From: Gammaproteobacteria bacterium
GTDB lineage: Bacteria > Pseudomonadota > Gammaproteobacteria > Eutrophobiales > Eutrophobiaceae
DNA length: 14,620 nucleotides
Direction: 5' to 3'
NCBI GenBank assembly: GCA_018676275.1
Contig: JABHFC010000192.1
Coordinates: 1-14,620 of the forward strand
A program made the translations under genes and the position numbers. Under the pieces are notes generated by a model. The model saw only the letters and a program-made list of their open reading frames with translations, was not told the DNA's origin and did not search any database. This document shows positions 7,359 to 14,557 of this stretch, piece after piece; position 1 is the first letter of the stretch; each line of letters begins with the position of its first letter.

Positions 7359-7994
7359 ATGGATATAGCAATACTACTATATCAGGGTGTTACAGCTCTT
7401 GATGCAATTGGACCTTATGAGGTACTCGCTTCGATGCCGGAGGCAAATGTGCAGTTTGTAGCAAAAGAACCGGGAGTGATCACAACACATGCAGGCGTAC
7501 CCGGATTACATGCAAATATGGCTTTTGCCGATATGCCTGCACCTGATATTTTTCTCTTACCCGGGGGACCAGATGTTTCTCAGGTAGCGAATGATGCAGA
7601 AACAATTGCATGGATTCAGCAAGCGCATAAGACCTCCAAATATTCGACTTCTGTATGTACTGGCGCGTTGATTTTGGGCGCAGCCGGTATTCTCGATGGC
7701 TTATCTGCTACTACACACTGGATGTTTCATGATGCATTGAAAGATTTTGGCGCCATACCGACGCTGCAACGCGTTGTACGCGAGGGTAAAGTGTTTACTG
7801 CGGCTGGCGTCTCTTCGGGAATTGACATGGCACTGACTTTGGCCGCTGCCGAATATGGTGATGATATTGCCCAGGAGATTCAGCTGATCATTGAATATGA
7901 TCCTGAGCCGCCTTTTAATGCGGGTTCTCCGGCAAAAGCACCGAAGCATGTAATTGATTCCCTGCAGCAGAAATTCGCGCATCTTGCTCCATAA
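7359..7994 (+). CDS. DJ-1/PfpI family protein, isonitrile-hydratase-like
   Basis: The 211-residue product is a cytoplasmic class I glutamine-amidotransferase-fold protein. It begins MDIAILLYQGVTALDAIGPYEVL, has DIFLLPGGPDV (63-73) and the nucleophile elbow SVCTGALILGAAGILDG (98-114) with C100, followed by TTHW (118-121). D15 and C100 lie at nearly the same spacing as the essential Asp17 and Cys101 of Pseudomonas isonitrile hydratase InhA, which turns isonitriles into N-substituted formamides. C-terminal residues 133-180 carry the typical VVREGKVFTAAGVSSGIDMAL. AraC-type regulators share this domain, but no DNA-binding domain is attached here. An AGAGGA ribosome site precedes the ATG. DJ-1 members vary widely in activity, so only the family is firm. 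Confidence 0.85.
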   Translation: MDIAILLYQGVTALDAIGPYEVLASMPEANVQFVAKEPGVITTHAGVPGLHANMAFADMPAPDIFLLPGGPDVSQVANDAETIAWIQQAHKTSKYSTSVCTGALILGAAGILDGLSATTHWMFHDALKDFGAIPTLQRVVREGKVFTAAGVSSGIDMALTLAAAEYGDDIAQEIQLIIEYDPEPPFNAGSPAKAPKHVIDSLQQKFAHLAP

Positions 7995-8054
7995 TAATCA
8001 GGGCAATGTAGTTGTTTGTATGACAACAGGCATTAAACAATAAGGTTTTAAGTT

Positions 8055-8828
8055 ATGCGTATATGGTACCAAAGCTTTGCGGACAATGAGTCTGCTCCGG
8101 GATATTGGAAATCACTGCAAAAATTCATAGAAAATTTTGCTGGTCCCGAAACTGAAATTACTTTTAAGGGCATAAGCCCACCGGACTTATATGCCCATGC
8201 AGTAAGTGAATGGCGATGTGGTCGCGAAGCTATTGCCAATGCGATTGTCGCCTCGGACGAAAATTACGATGGTTACTTAATGGGGCATTTTCAGGACTCA
8301 GGTCTTTACGAAGCACGCGCAGCAGCATCTATTCCCGTAGTTTCTCTTGGCGAATCCTCAATGTTATATGCCTGCCAATATGGTCAGCGTATTGGCATTA
8401 TTACAATGAACCCCCGCTTTATTCCCTATCACAAACATCAAATTCGCAAATATGGATTGGAAGATCGTGTTCGCGATGTTCACGCAATGCAGTTCGATCC
8501 AGGACAGATACTTGCTGCTTTTGATGATGCAAACAGGTTTGATGAGGTTGTTGAACAATTTGAAGCACAGGCGAAACCCCTGGTGGCGGCTGGAGTAGAT
8601 GTGTTGATCCCTGCGGGAGGAATCCCAATGCTGTTGCTTTCAAAAATAAGTAATTTGAAAATAGCTGGTGCCCCGGTTTTGAATGGCTTACCCATTGCCT
8701 TGCGTATGTGCGAAATGGCTGTGGAAATGCGTCAGAAATTCGGACTTGAAGTTAGTCGAACTCCCGAGTTTGTTCGACCGCCTCGAGAAGTGTTGGATGA
8801 ATTTCTGAATAATCCAGCGGGTCTTTGA
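8055..8828 (+). CDS. Asp/Glu/hydantoin-racemase-fold protein lacking the usual catalytic cysteines
   Basis: The 257-residue product has the two-domain racemase layout: MRIWYQSF at the N-terminus, YDGYLMGHFQDSGLYEARAA (71-90), IPVVSLGESSM (93-103), RIGIITMN (112-119) and GVDVLIPAGGIPMLLL (180-195), ending in a helix that follows a NGLPIALRM segment. In hydantoin racemases the two catalytic cysteines sit in a CFxDPGL motif and an LGCAGM motif. Aligned by eye, the first position is H78 (GHFQDSGL) and the second A187 (IPAGGI). The two-cysteine racemase mechanism therefore seems absent, and the reaction may be a different isomerisation or decarboxylation, or none. Remaining cysteines (C55, C107, C219) are not at those positions. 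AAGG lies 9 nt before the ATG. Fourth gene of the putative operon. Confidence 0.8.
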   Translation: MRIWYQSFADNESAPGYWKSLQKFIENFAGPETEITFKGISPPDLYAHAVSEWRCGREAIANAIVASDENYDGYLMGHFQDSGLYEARAAASIPVVSLGESSMLYACQYGQRIGIITMNPRFIPYHKHQIRKYGLEDRVRDVHAMQFDPGQILAAFDDANRFDEVVEQFEAQAKPLVAAGVDVLIPAGGIPMLLLSKISNLKIAGAPVLNGLPIALRMCEMAVEMRQKFGLEVSRTPEFVRPPREVLDEFLNNPAGL

Positions 8829-8870
8829 AACTCTGTATTACATATCAATTATGAAGTGAGGTAAGCAAAT

Positions 8871-9302
8871 ATGAGTATAAAAGGAAGCTGTTTGTGCCAG
8901 GCAGTAAAGTATGAAGTCGGAGACGCAGATTTGTTTCCGGTTTCAAATTGTCATTGCGTTAATTGCCGAAAAACCCATGCTGCAGCCTTTGGAAGTTACG
9001 TTGCTTTTAAGAATGCAGATTTTCGATGGACAGAGGGTGCTGAATTAGTCACACATTTCGAATCATCGCCGAATACTTATCGCTGTTTTTGCAGTGTATG
9101 CGGATCACCACTGGCCGCATTGGATGGTAAAGAAATACGTTGCATCACATTAGGTTCTACAGATGGTGATCCGGGCTTGCGACCTGAGTTTCATATATAT
9201 GTCAGCGATAAAGCACCCTGGTATGAGATTACCGATTCTCTACCCCAGCATGAACTACGTAGCCCGGATACAAAACCACCTGTTGATCTTTTGGATAAGT
9301 GA
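8871..9302 (+). CDS. GFA-family zinc protein (glutathione-dependent formaldehyde-activating enzyme / CENP-V fold)
   Basis: The 143-residue product carries the full GFA cysteine pattern: GSCLC (5-9; C7, C9), CHCVNC (27-32; C27, C29, C32) and RCFCSVCGS (71-79; C72, C74, C77), which in the family bind structural and catalytic zinc. Founding members were described as speeding S-hydroxymethylglutathione formation from formaldehyde, a role that has been questioned; most homologues have no proven substrate. A GAGG ribosome site is upstream of the ATG, and the gene is 42 bp after the racemase-like gene. Its TGA stop lies 1 bp before a long inverted repeat, so it is probably the last gene of the operon. 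Confidence 0.88.
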   Translation: MSIKGSCLCQAVKYEVGDADLFPVSNCHCVNCRKTHAAAFGSYVAFKNADFRWTEGAELVTHFESSPNTYRCFCSVCGSPLAALDGKEIRCITLGSTDGDPGLRPEFHIYVSDKAPWYEITDSLPQHELRSPDTKPPVDLLDK

Positions 9303-9303
9303 A

Positions 9304-9371
9304 TAAAATAGGGGACAGACCACGTTTTTCGAGAACAACTTTAGAAAAAACGTGGTCTGTCCCCTATTTTA
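9304..9371. repeat. Perfect 26-bp inverted repeat (GGGGACAGACCACG type), possible bidirectional terminator
   Basis: Arms at 9304-9329 and 9346-9371 pair perfectly over 26 bp around a 16-nt loop. Each arm contains GGGGACAGACCACG (or its complement) flanked by A/T runs. It begins 1 bp after the GFA stop, and its right arm supplies the last Lys codon and the TAG stop of the convergent rsgA gene. The stem with A and T tracts on both sides could terminate both operons. I recall this core as a dispersed palindrome in gammaproteobacterial genomes, often linked to REP-type (RAYT) transposases. That link is memory, not a search, and no transposase gene is in the window. Confidence 0.85.
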
Positions 9372-10389
9372 ATGTCTCTAATGAATCTGCAATAGCTTCA
9401 AAACTCGCCAGTCTGCGTTCACATATATCACCACGTTTTAAAGCTTCTTGTAGTTCACATCCCGGTTCATTTTTATGCAAACAGTTTCGAAATTTACAGC
9501 GGCCAAGATAAGATCTGAATTCGATAAAACCATCAAGCACCTGCTCTCTTTCCATGTGCAAAAGGCCGAATTCACGTACACCGGGAGAGTCGATTAGTTT
9601 TCCACCATTGGGAAAGTGAAATAGCCTTGCGGTGGTTGTAGTATGCATACCTTCGGCATATTTTTCGGATAGCTCGCCAATCTTCACATCAACCCCGGGT
9701 AACAGGGATTTTATCAGCGAGGATTTACCCACTCCTGATTGCCCAACAAATACGCTTATACGATCTTTAAGTATGGTTTCAAGCGCACTCAGGCCATTCA
9801 TACTCTTTGTCGATGCTTCGAGAACCTGATAGCCAAGTTCCGGATATATCGCCAGCAACTGTTCGATTCGCGATCGATTTTCATCTGTTACCAAATCAAA
9901 CTTATTAAGCAAAATAAGGGGTTTAATGGACACTGATTCTGCGGCGACCAGATAGCGGTCGATTAATTCGTAATGAGGTACTGGTAGTGGAGCAAGAACT
10001 ATAACGATGTAATCAATATTTGCGGCTATGGTTCGTTGTTTACCCTGGATATCCGGCCGAGTTAATTCAGATCTTCGAGGCTCTACTGCGACAATAACAC
10101 CTGTGGGATTTCCGCTACGCCAGATAACCTGATCGCCGGTAACCGGAGTTCCAAGATTAGCTCGAAGATGACAGCGGTTAATGTTTCCGGTTTCATCTCC
10201 TTGCTGACACTCCACATCGACCTCGCTACCATAGTTGGCGATTACCAGACCAAGCTGTTCTTTTCCCAGTTCACCCTCGTTTAGCTGCTGATCGGCCAGA
10301 TGTGCACGTTTATTTGCTCTCTCCGTGCGCTCATCCTGAATTTTTTGAACACGCCAGGCTTGTCGACGACTTAGCTTACGTTTTGCCAT
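9364..10389 (-). CDS. rsgA: Ribosome small subunit-dependent GTPase A (RsgA)
   Basis: This 341-residue circularly permuted GTPase assists late maturation of the 30S subunit in the cytoplasm. It has a basic N-terminal tail (MAKRKLSRRQAWRVQKIQ), an OB-fold (about 45-105), then the permuted GTPase motifs in order G4 NKFD (162-165), G1 GQSGVGKSS (216-224), G2 TTTT (250-253) and G3 DSPG (267-270). The C-terminal zinc site is C298, C303, H305 and C311. Length and all motifs are normal for the family. The extreme 3' end is unusual: the last Lys codon and the stop lie inside the 26-bp inverted repeat. It follows the GMC gene on the same strand by 51 bp, so cotranscription is possible, though the pairing has no obvious functional sense. 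Confidence 0.97.
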   Translation of the reverse strand: MAKRKLSRRQAWRVQKIQDERTERANKRAHLADQQLNEGELGKEQLGLVIANYGSEVDVECQQGDETGNINRCHLRANLGTPVTGDQVIWRSGNPTGVIVAVEPRRSELTRPDIQGKQRTIAANIDYIVIVLAPLPVPHYELIDRYLVAAESVSIKPLILLNKFDLVTDENRSRIEQLLAIYPELGYQVLEASTKSMNGLSALETILKDRISVFVGQSGVGKSSLIKSLLPGVDVKIGELSEKYAEGMHTTTTARLFHFPNGGKLIDSPGVREFGLLHMEREQVLDGFIEFRSYLGRCKFRNCLHKNEPGCELQEALKRGDICERRLASFEAIADSLETLK

Positions 10390-10440
10390 TCGTCCCCATA
10401 AAATTCATCGTATTTAATGCATTTCTTTTGTTCAGCATTA

Positions 10441-12006
10441 CTATTTAACAATTGTTGCCCAATTCTCAGTCAGATGATGTGCCGATTTCATCGCCATGGC
10501 ATGAATGGTGTAGGTCGAATTTACACAGGAACTGGTTGGAAAAACTCCGCCTCCGCCCATTACCAGGTTAGGTACATCATGACATTGTGCGTTCTCGTTT
10601 GTGACTGAGTTTGTTGGATCATGGCCCATGATAGTGCCACCCATAATATGCTGGCCACCCGGAGGACTGTGCCAGGCTTCCTTTGCACCGGCCGCTTTGA
10701 TAATTTCCAAACCTTCTTTTGCGGTTTCATGAAACAATTTTCGTGTTTCATCGTGCCAGCTGTGTTTAGCCAAAGCCAATGGCATGCCATATTTATCCTT
10801 TTTATCGGATAACTCGATTCGGTTTTCGGCTTGTGGGAGATCCTCTATCACGGCAACCATGGAACTCATACCACGAGATCCTTCTTTCATAAACCTGTGC
10901 AAATCGTTGCCAAACAAATCCGCACGACTCATGGCGATACCAAGTAAGTCATTGGGCTTAAGTGCCAGTGCGATTTCCCATTGCTGAGAACCGAAAGCAC
11001 CTTCCTCTTTAGGGAAACGATGTTGAGTAAGAAGTTGTCCACCGGTAGCACCGATATAATTTTGCATGTCTTCATCAAACATACCGAATGCCGTCACTGC
11101 CGGATGAGACATTATATATTTGCCTACCGTTCCACTTGAGTTGGCGAGACCTTTCGCGTGCTTGTCGGTAGCGGAATTCAGCAGTATGCGAGGATTTTCA
11201 ATTGTAAAAGCGCAAAGTACGACAACATCAGCATGTTGTTCGTGACGTTCACCTTTACTATCAAAATATTCAACGCCAGTGGCACGCTCGCCTTTTGTGT
11301 CTGTCATAACACGTGTGACATGACAATCGGGTTTCATCATTGCACCGGCTTTCAATGCGCGCGGAATAAATACCACTAGCGGATTAGCAAGGGCACCAGT
11401 AGGACATCCGGCATCACACCAGCCATCCCAGATGCAGGCATCTCTGCCTTTATAAGGTTGTGACAGAATCGCCATTGGGATAGGAGAGGTGGGTTGATCA
11501 AGAGCCGCAAAGCCTTTTGCCAGAACCGTACCGTGATTCGATTGTAATACCGGTGGTAGCGGGTAGGGATCGCCAGCGGGTCGCCAGATTTCTTTCTCTG
11601 CATCCCCTGACATGCCGACATCACTCTGAATCTGATCGTAGTATGGACGTAATACATCATATTCGAAGGGCCAGTCGAGGCCTTTACCGTAAAGCGAAAG
11701 TTCTTTCATGTCCTCGGGATGATAACGTGGCCACACCGCGTAATGATGAATCGCAGCACCACCATAACCATGTCCCGCGTTAAAGTTGTACCAGATGCTG
11801 TCTTTGCTTTCCTCCATCATATGAGGGGTCGCCCACTTAAGACGGCGCGCCCAGGTTTGCGAACTGTACAGGTCGTCGAGTTTTCGAGCCGTGCCTTTCT
11901 CTAGCATAACAACGCTTTTCCCCGCTTCAGCTAGCAAGGCTGCATAGACACTGCTGGCGGCTCCACTGCCAACAATGACAACATCGACTTTTTCATTTTT
12001 ACTCAT
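10441..12006 (-). CDS. GMC-family FAD dehydrogenase, gluconate 2-dehydrogenase large-subunit type
   Basis: The 521-residue flavoprotein should oxidise an alcohol or sugar-type substrate. The FAD Rossmann motif is VVIVGSGAASSVYAA (9-23), followed by GHGYGGAAIHHYAVWPRY (78-95), a cysteine-rich C191-x5-C197-x3-C201 segment typical of gluconate and sorbitol dehydrogenase subunits, and the C-terminal GMC motif with catalytic H453 (GGQHIMGGT) and N496 (SSCVNST). It has no signal peptide. The overlapping upstream gene encodes a Tat-signal small subunit, so export as a folded complex by hitch-hiking is likely. The usual third partner, a multiheme cytochrome c subunit, is not next to it and no CxxCH is present, so the electron acceptor is unclear. 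Substrate cannot be read from the sequence. Confidence 0.9.
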   Translation of the reverse strand: MSKNEKVDVVIVGSGAASSVYAALLAEAGKSVVMLEKGTARKLDDLYSSQTWARRLKWATPHMMEESKDSIWYNFNAGHGYGGAAIHHYAVWPRYHPEDMKELSLYGKGLDWPFEYDVLRPYYDQIQSDVGMSGDAEKEIWRPAGDPYPLPPVLQSNHGTVLAKGFAALDQPTSPIPMAILSQPYKGRDACIWDGWCDAGCPTGALANPLVVFIPRALKAGAMMKPDCHVTRVMTDTKGERATGVEYFDSKGERHEQHADVVVLCAFTIENPRILLNSATDKHAKGLANSSGTVGKYIMSHPAVTAFGMFDEDMQNYIGATGGQLLTQHRFPKEEGAFGSQQWEIALALKPNDLLGIAMSRADLFGNDLHRFMKEGSRGMSSMVAVIEDLPQAENRIELSDKKDKYGMPLALAKHSWHDETRKLFHETAKEGLEIIKAAGAKEAWHSPPGGQHIMGGTIMGHDPTNSVTNENAQCHDVPNLVMGGGGVFPTSSCVNSTYTIHAMAMKSAHHLTENWATIVK

Positions 12007-12560
12007 GACCAGCCCTCCGGTGGCAGAATATGTTCCATATAGGGAACGCCGAGTTTTTTGAAACCTTCAGGTGTGCCGTAGACGACATCAACCGTATCGT
12101 TACGTAAGGCAAGGTAGGCCAGGGGTGCCGGAGGCGCTTTCCAATCCGGTGGATTCTTGTCTCTTATGGCTTCGATAAATTCTCGGCCTTGCTGTTCATT
12201 AAGGGATTGAATGTTTTTGCTGAACATGGTTTGACTTAACTCCTTAAGCGCCGCCAATACAGGACGATAAAAATCCGTGTACGGAGGAGGGAAGCTAAAA
12301 TATTTCAACACAAGTAAACTATCATTTGGGTCAACCCCCAATTGATGGTCAACAAAATGTGCAACACCGGATTCAGTAGCACCAGATAGTAGTATTTCGC
12401 AAACACTCTCGAGCGTAAGGACTTCGCCTGCATTCAGAACAGTAAAAGGCACTTCTTTTGCATAGGCTTCGGCAGGACTTAAAAGTATATTGGAGCCAGC
12501 CAATGCGAAACTCAAACTTAAACTACCTTTCTTTACAAACTCTCTGCGTGATAGTGCCAT
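12003..12560 (-). CDS. Gluconate 2-dehydrogenase subunit 3 family protein with Tat signal
   Basis: The 185-residue product begins with a twin-arginine signal, SRREFVKKGSLSLSFALAG (4-22), and a plausible cleavage site after AYA (32-34). The mature part has the small-subunit pattern of FAD-dependent gluconate dehydrogenases (ESVCEILLSG, DPNDSLLVLKYFSF, FIEAIRDKNPPDW). It is expected to chaperone and co-export the GMC subunit to the periplasm. Its stop overlaps the large-subunit start as ATGA, which points to coupled translation and fixed stoichiometry. A GAGGT ribosome site is about 10 nt before the ATG, and a good promoter lies just upstream. The family call rests on the Tat signal, size, context and partial pattern. 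Confidence 0.87.
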   Translation of the reverse strand: MALSRREFVKKGSLSLSFALAGSNILLSPAEAYAKEVPFTVLNAGEVLTLESVCEILLSGATESGVAHFVDHQLGVDPNDSLLVLKYFSFPPPYTDFYRPVLAALKELSQTMFSKNIQSLNEQQGREFIEAIRDKNPPDWKAPPAPLAYLALRNDTVDVVYGTPEGFKKLGVPYMEHILPPEGWS

Positions 12561-12595
12561 TTATAAGGTACCTCTAAATGTATAAAGTGGTCACG

Positions 12596-12624
12596 ATTAT
12601 AGCCAGAGTAATGAAATGTGTCTC
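12596..12624 (-). promoter_or_regulatory. Probable sigma70 promoter of the GMC dehydrogenase operon
   Basis: On the minus strand, GAGACA (plus 12619-12624) is followed after exactly 17 bp by a perfect TATAAT (plus 12596-12601). The start point would be near 12589, giving a leader of about 29 nt that contains the GAGGT ribosome site. The -35 matches consensus at four of six positions. Confidence 0.6.
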
Positions 12625-12689
12625 TATCACCTTTCACAAAGAAGGGGAGCCAGACATATCAAAGGTACTGAGGGAATGAAAATCATTTT

Positions 12690-12719
12690 TTGATATGATC
12701 TAGCGATCTTTAGTAAAAT
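12690..12719 (+). promoter_or_regulatory. Probable sigma70 promoter of the amidohydrolase gene
   Basis: TTGATA (12690-12695), an 18-bp spacer and TAAAAT (12714-12719) give a good sigma70 match, with a leader of about 45 nt before the ATG at 12770. An inverted repeat, ATCAT-N8-ATGAT (12682-12699), overlaps the -35 and could be an operator or chance. It is divergent from the GMC operon promoter about 70 bp away. Confidence 0.5.
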
Positions 12720-12769
12720 GACCCGCCATAGTCTAAATCACCTTAAAACTCCAATAAAGAGATGATGTA

Positions 12770-14542
12770 ATGACATTATTAAAAAACCGACTTAGTCCAA
12801 AACTTTCTATTTTACTGTTCACAATATTTTTACTGTCTGGCTGTGGAAAGGATGAAGCCGATGAAGCTAAAGCTGTTGAAGGTAAATCTGAAGAAAAAAT
12901 CGTTGCAGCCAGTGCCTATGTTAATGGTCGGGTATATACAGTAGACACTGACAACTCCTGGGCTCGGGCGATTGCGGTCACAGACGGAAAAATAGTTGCT
13001 GTGGGAAGCAACGCAGATATAGCAAAACATGTTGATAAGACAACAAAGGTTTATAACCTTAAGGGAAAAATGCTGATGCCCGGTATTCATGATATGCATG
13101 CGCATCCCATGCAGGGTGGCGAAAAATTTAAATTTCAGTGTAGCTTTCCCTTTACTGTAACGGTAGATGAAATTGTAGTGAAGCTCACAGAGTGTGCGTC
13201 AAATACGCCAAAAGGAGAATGGATACGCGGTGGCCAGTGGGCGATGGAGTTAATGGAATCCAGTACAGTCCCGCATAAAAAAATTCTTGATGCGATAACC
13301 ACTGAACATCCTGTTTACCTGGGTGACTCAACCGTTCATGCTGCATGGCTGAATTCTAAAGCACTTGAAGTTTTGGGGATCAACGCTGATACACCTGATC
13401 CAGTTGGTGGTGTCATAGTGAGAGAGCCTGGCAATAAAGAGCCAACCGGTATACTTATCGATAACGCTGCCTATGATGTACTGAAAAAGATGCCCATATA
13501 TTCCGTCGAACAATATGAAGCTTCATTGAAGTGGGCGATGATGGAAATGAATAAAGTGGGTATAACTGCAGTAAAGGATGCAATAACAGACAGAAATACT
13601 TTGATAGCCTATAAGAATCTTGATCTGTCCAACCGTCTGACCATGAAGGTAAGTACCAGTATTACCTGGAAGATGCGCTGGACTGATACAAGGGAGCAAG
13701 AACTCGAGAGTTTAGAAATTCGGGCAGATTACGCCACAGAAAACGTGGGTACCGATTTCATCAAGATAATGCTTGATGGTGTTCCACCAACACATACCGC
13801 TGCAATGCTGGATCCCTATGTTGCGGATAAAATACATGGTGACAATTTTCGTGGCAAGTTGATTCATTCTGAAGAACAACTGACTGAAGATATGATTTAT
13901 CTGGATGGTCGAGGTCTGACAGTTAAAATTCATTCGGTAGGAGACCGGGCGGTAAGAGTCGCCCTGAATGCAATTGAAGCTGCCCGTAAAGCTAACGCAG
14001 GTTCCAGTATGATGCATGAAATTTCTCATGCTGGATTGATTCATCCCGATGATATACCGCGATTTAAAGAGCTAAATGTAACCGCAGAAATAAGCCCAAT
14101 ACTCTGGTACCCAACAGAGCTTCTTGAAATAATGGTTCAGATGGTCAGCGAAGACCTTCCAACACGGTACTATCCGATTAGGTCATTGCACGAAGCCGGT
14201 GCTCACATGGTTTATGGTTCAGACTGGCCATCAGTAGTTCCCGATCCAAATCCCTGGCCTGGTATTGAAGCAATGGTTAGCCGAAAAGATCCCTATGGTG
14301 TGAGACCAGGTGTGATGTGGCAAGAGCAGGGGATTGACCTTGTGACAGCACTTCGAATTTTTACAATCAATGGCGCTATTTCAGGGAAACATGCGGATAA
14401 AACCGGCAGTATAGAAGTTGGTAAATCCGCAGACTTTATTATTCTGGATAGAAATATTTTTCAAATACCTATCGATGAAATAAGCGATACAAAGATTTTG
14501 TCCACCTTTGTATCGGGCAAGGAAGTCTATAGTTCGAAGTAA
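12770..14542 (+). CDS. YtcJ-like amidohydrolase (Amidohydro_3 family) with lipoprotein signal
   Basis: The 590-residue product begins with a lipoprotein signal: basic N-terminus, hydrophobic core LSILLFTIFLL and lipobox LSGC with C25, followed by a charged linker (26-45). It should be anchored in the cell envelope. The metal-dependent hydrolase domain starts at AYVNGRVYTVD (49-59). Metal ligands visible are H110 and H112 (HDMHAHP), H388 (KIHSVGDRA), H420 (EISHAG) and D485 (YGSDWP); K333 in FIKIMLDGVP is at the position of the carbamylated lysine in related enzymes. All essential residues appear intact. YtcJ-type enzymes hydrolyse amide or similar bonds, but substrates vary and this one is unknown. 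G26 after the lipobox gives no inner-membrane retention signal, so outer-membrane placement is likely. Confidence 0.9.
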   Translation: MTLLKNRLSPKLSILLFTIFLLSGCGKDEADEAKAVEGKSEEKIVAASAYVNGRVYTVDTDNSWARAIAVTDGKIVAVGSNADIAKHVDKTTKVYNLKGKMLMPGIHDMHAHPMQGGEKFKFQCSFPFTVTVDEIVVKLTECASNTPKGEWIRGGQWAMELMESSTVPHKKILDAITTEHPVYLGDSTVHAAWLNSKALEVLGINADTPDPVGGVIVREPGNKEPTGILIDNAAYDVLKKMPIYSVEQYEASLKWAMMEMNKVGITAVKDAITDRNTLIAYKNLDLSNRLTMKVSTSITWKMRWTDTREQELESLEIRADYATENVGTDFIKIMLDGVPPTHTAAMLDPYVADKIHGDNFRGKLIHSEEQLTEDMIYLDGRGLTVKIHSVGDRAVRVALNAIEAARKANAGSSMMHEISHAGLIHPDDIPRFKELNVTAEISPILWYPTELLEIMVQMVSEDLPTRYYPIRSLHEAGAHMVYGSDWPSVVPDPNPWPGIEAMVSRKDPYGVRPGVMWQEQGIDLVTALRIFTINGAISGKHADKTGSIEVGKSADFIILDRNIFQIPIDEISDTKILSTFVSGKEVYSSK

Positions 14543-14557
14543 TAGTCAGGAATGGCA

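Noticed and set aside
7359..7994. AraC-type regulator with a DJ-1-like sensor domain
   Set aside because: The frame ends after the DJ-1 domain and no helix-turn-helix follows, so it is a stand-alone DJ-1/PfpI protein.
8011..8027. GTTGT-N7-ACAAC inverted repeat between the DJ-1-like and racemase-fold genes
   Set aside because: The stem is only 5 bp with no T tract, inside an apparent operon. It is too weak to call a terminator or operator.
9299..9511. Plus-strand 70-codon frame starting with GTG and reading through the inverted repeat
   Set aside because: It starts inside the GFA gene end, reads through the palindrome (giving an IGDRPRF-like peptide) and then runs antisense to rsgA. It has no ribosome site.
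10415..10440. TAATGC-N14-GCATTA inverted repeat between the GMC and rsgA genes
   Set aside because: The stem is short and AT-rich with a long loop and no T tract on the minus strand, so it is not a convincing terminator.
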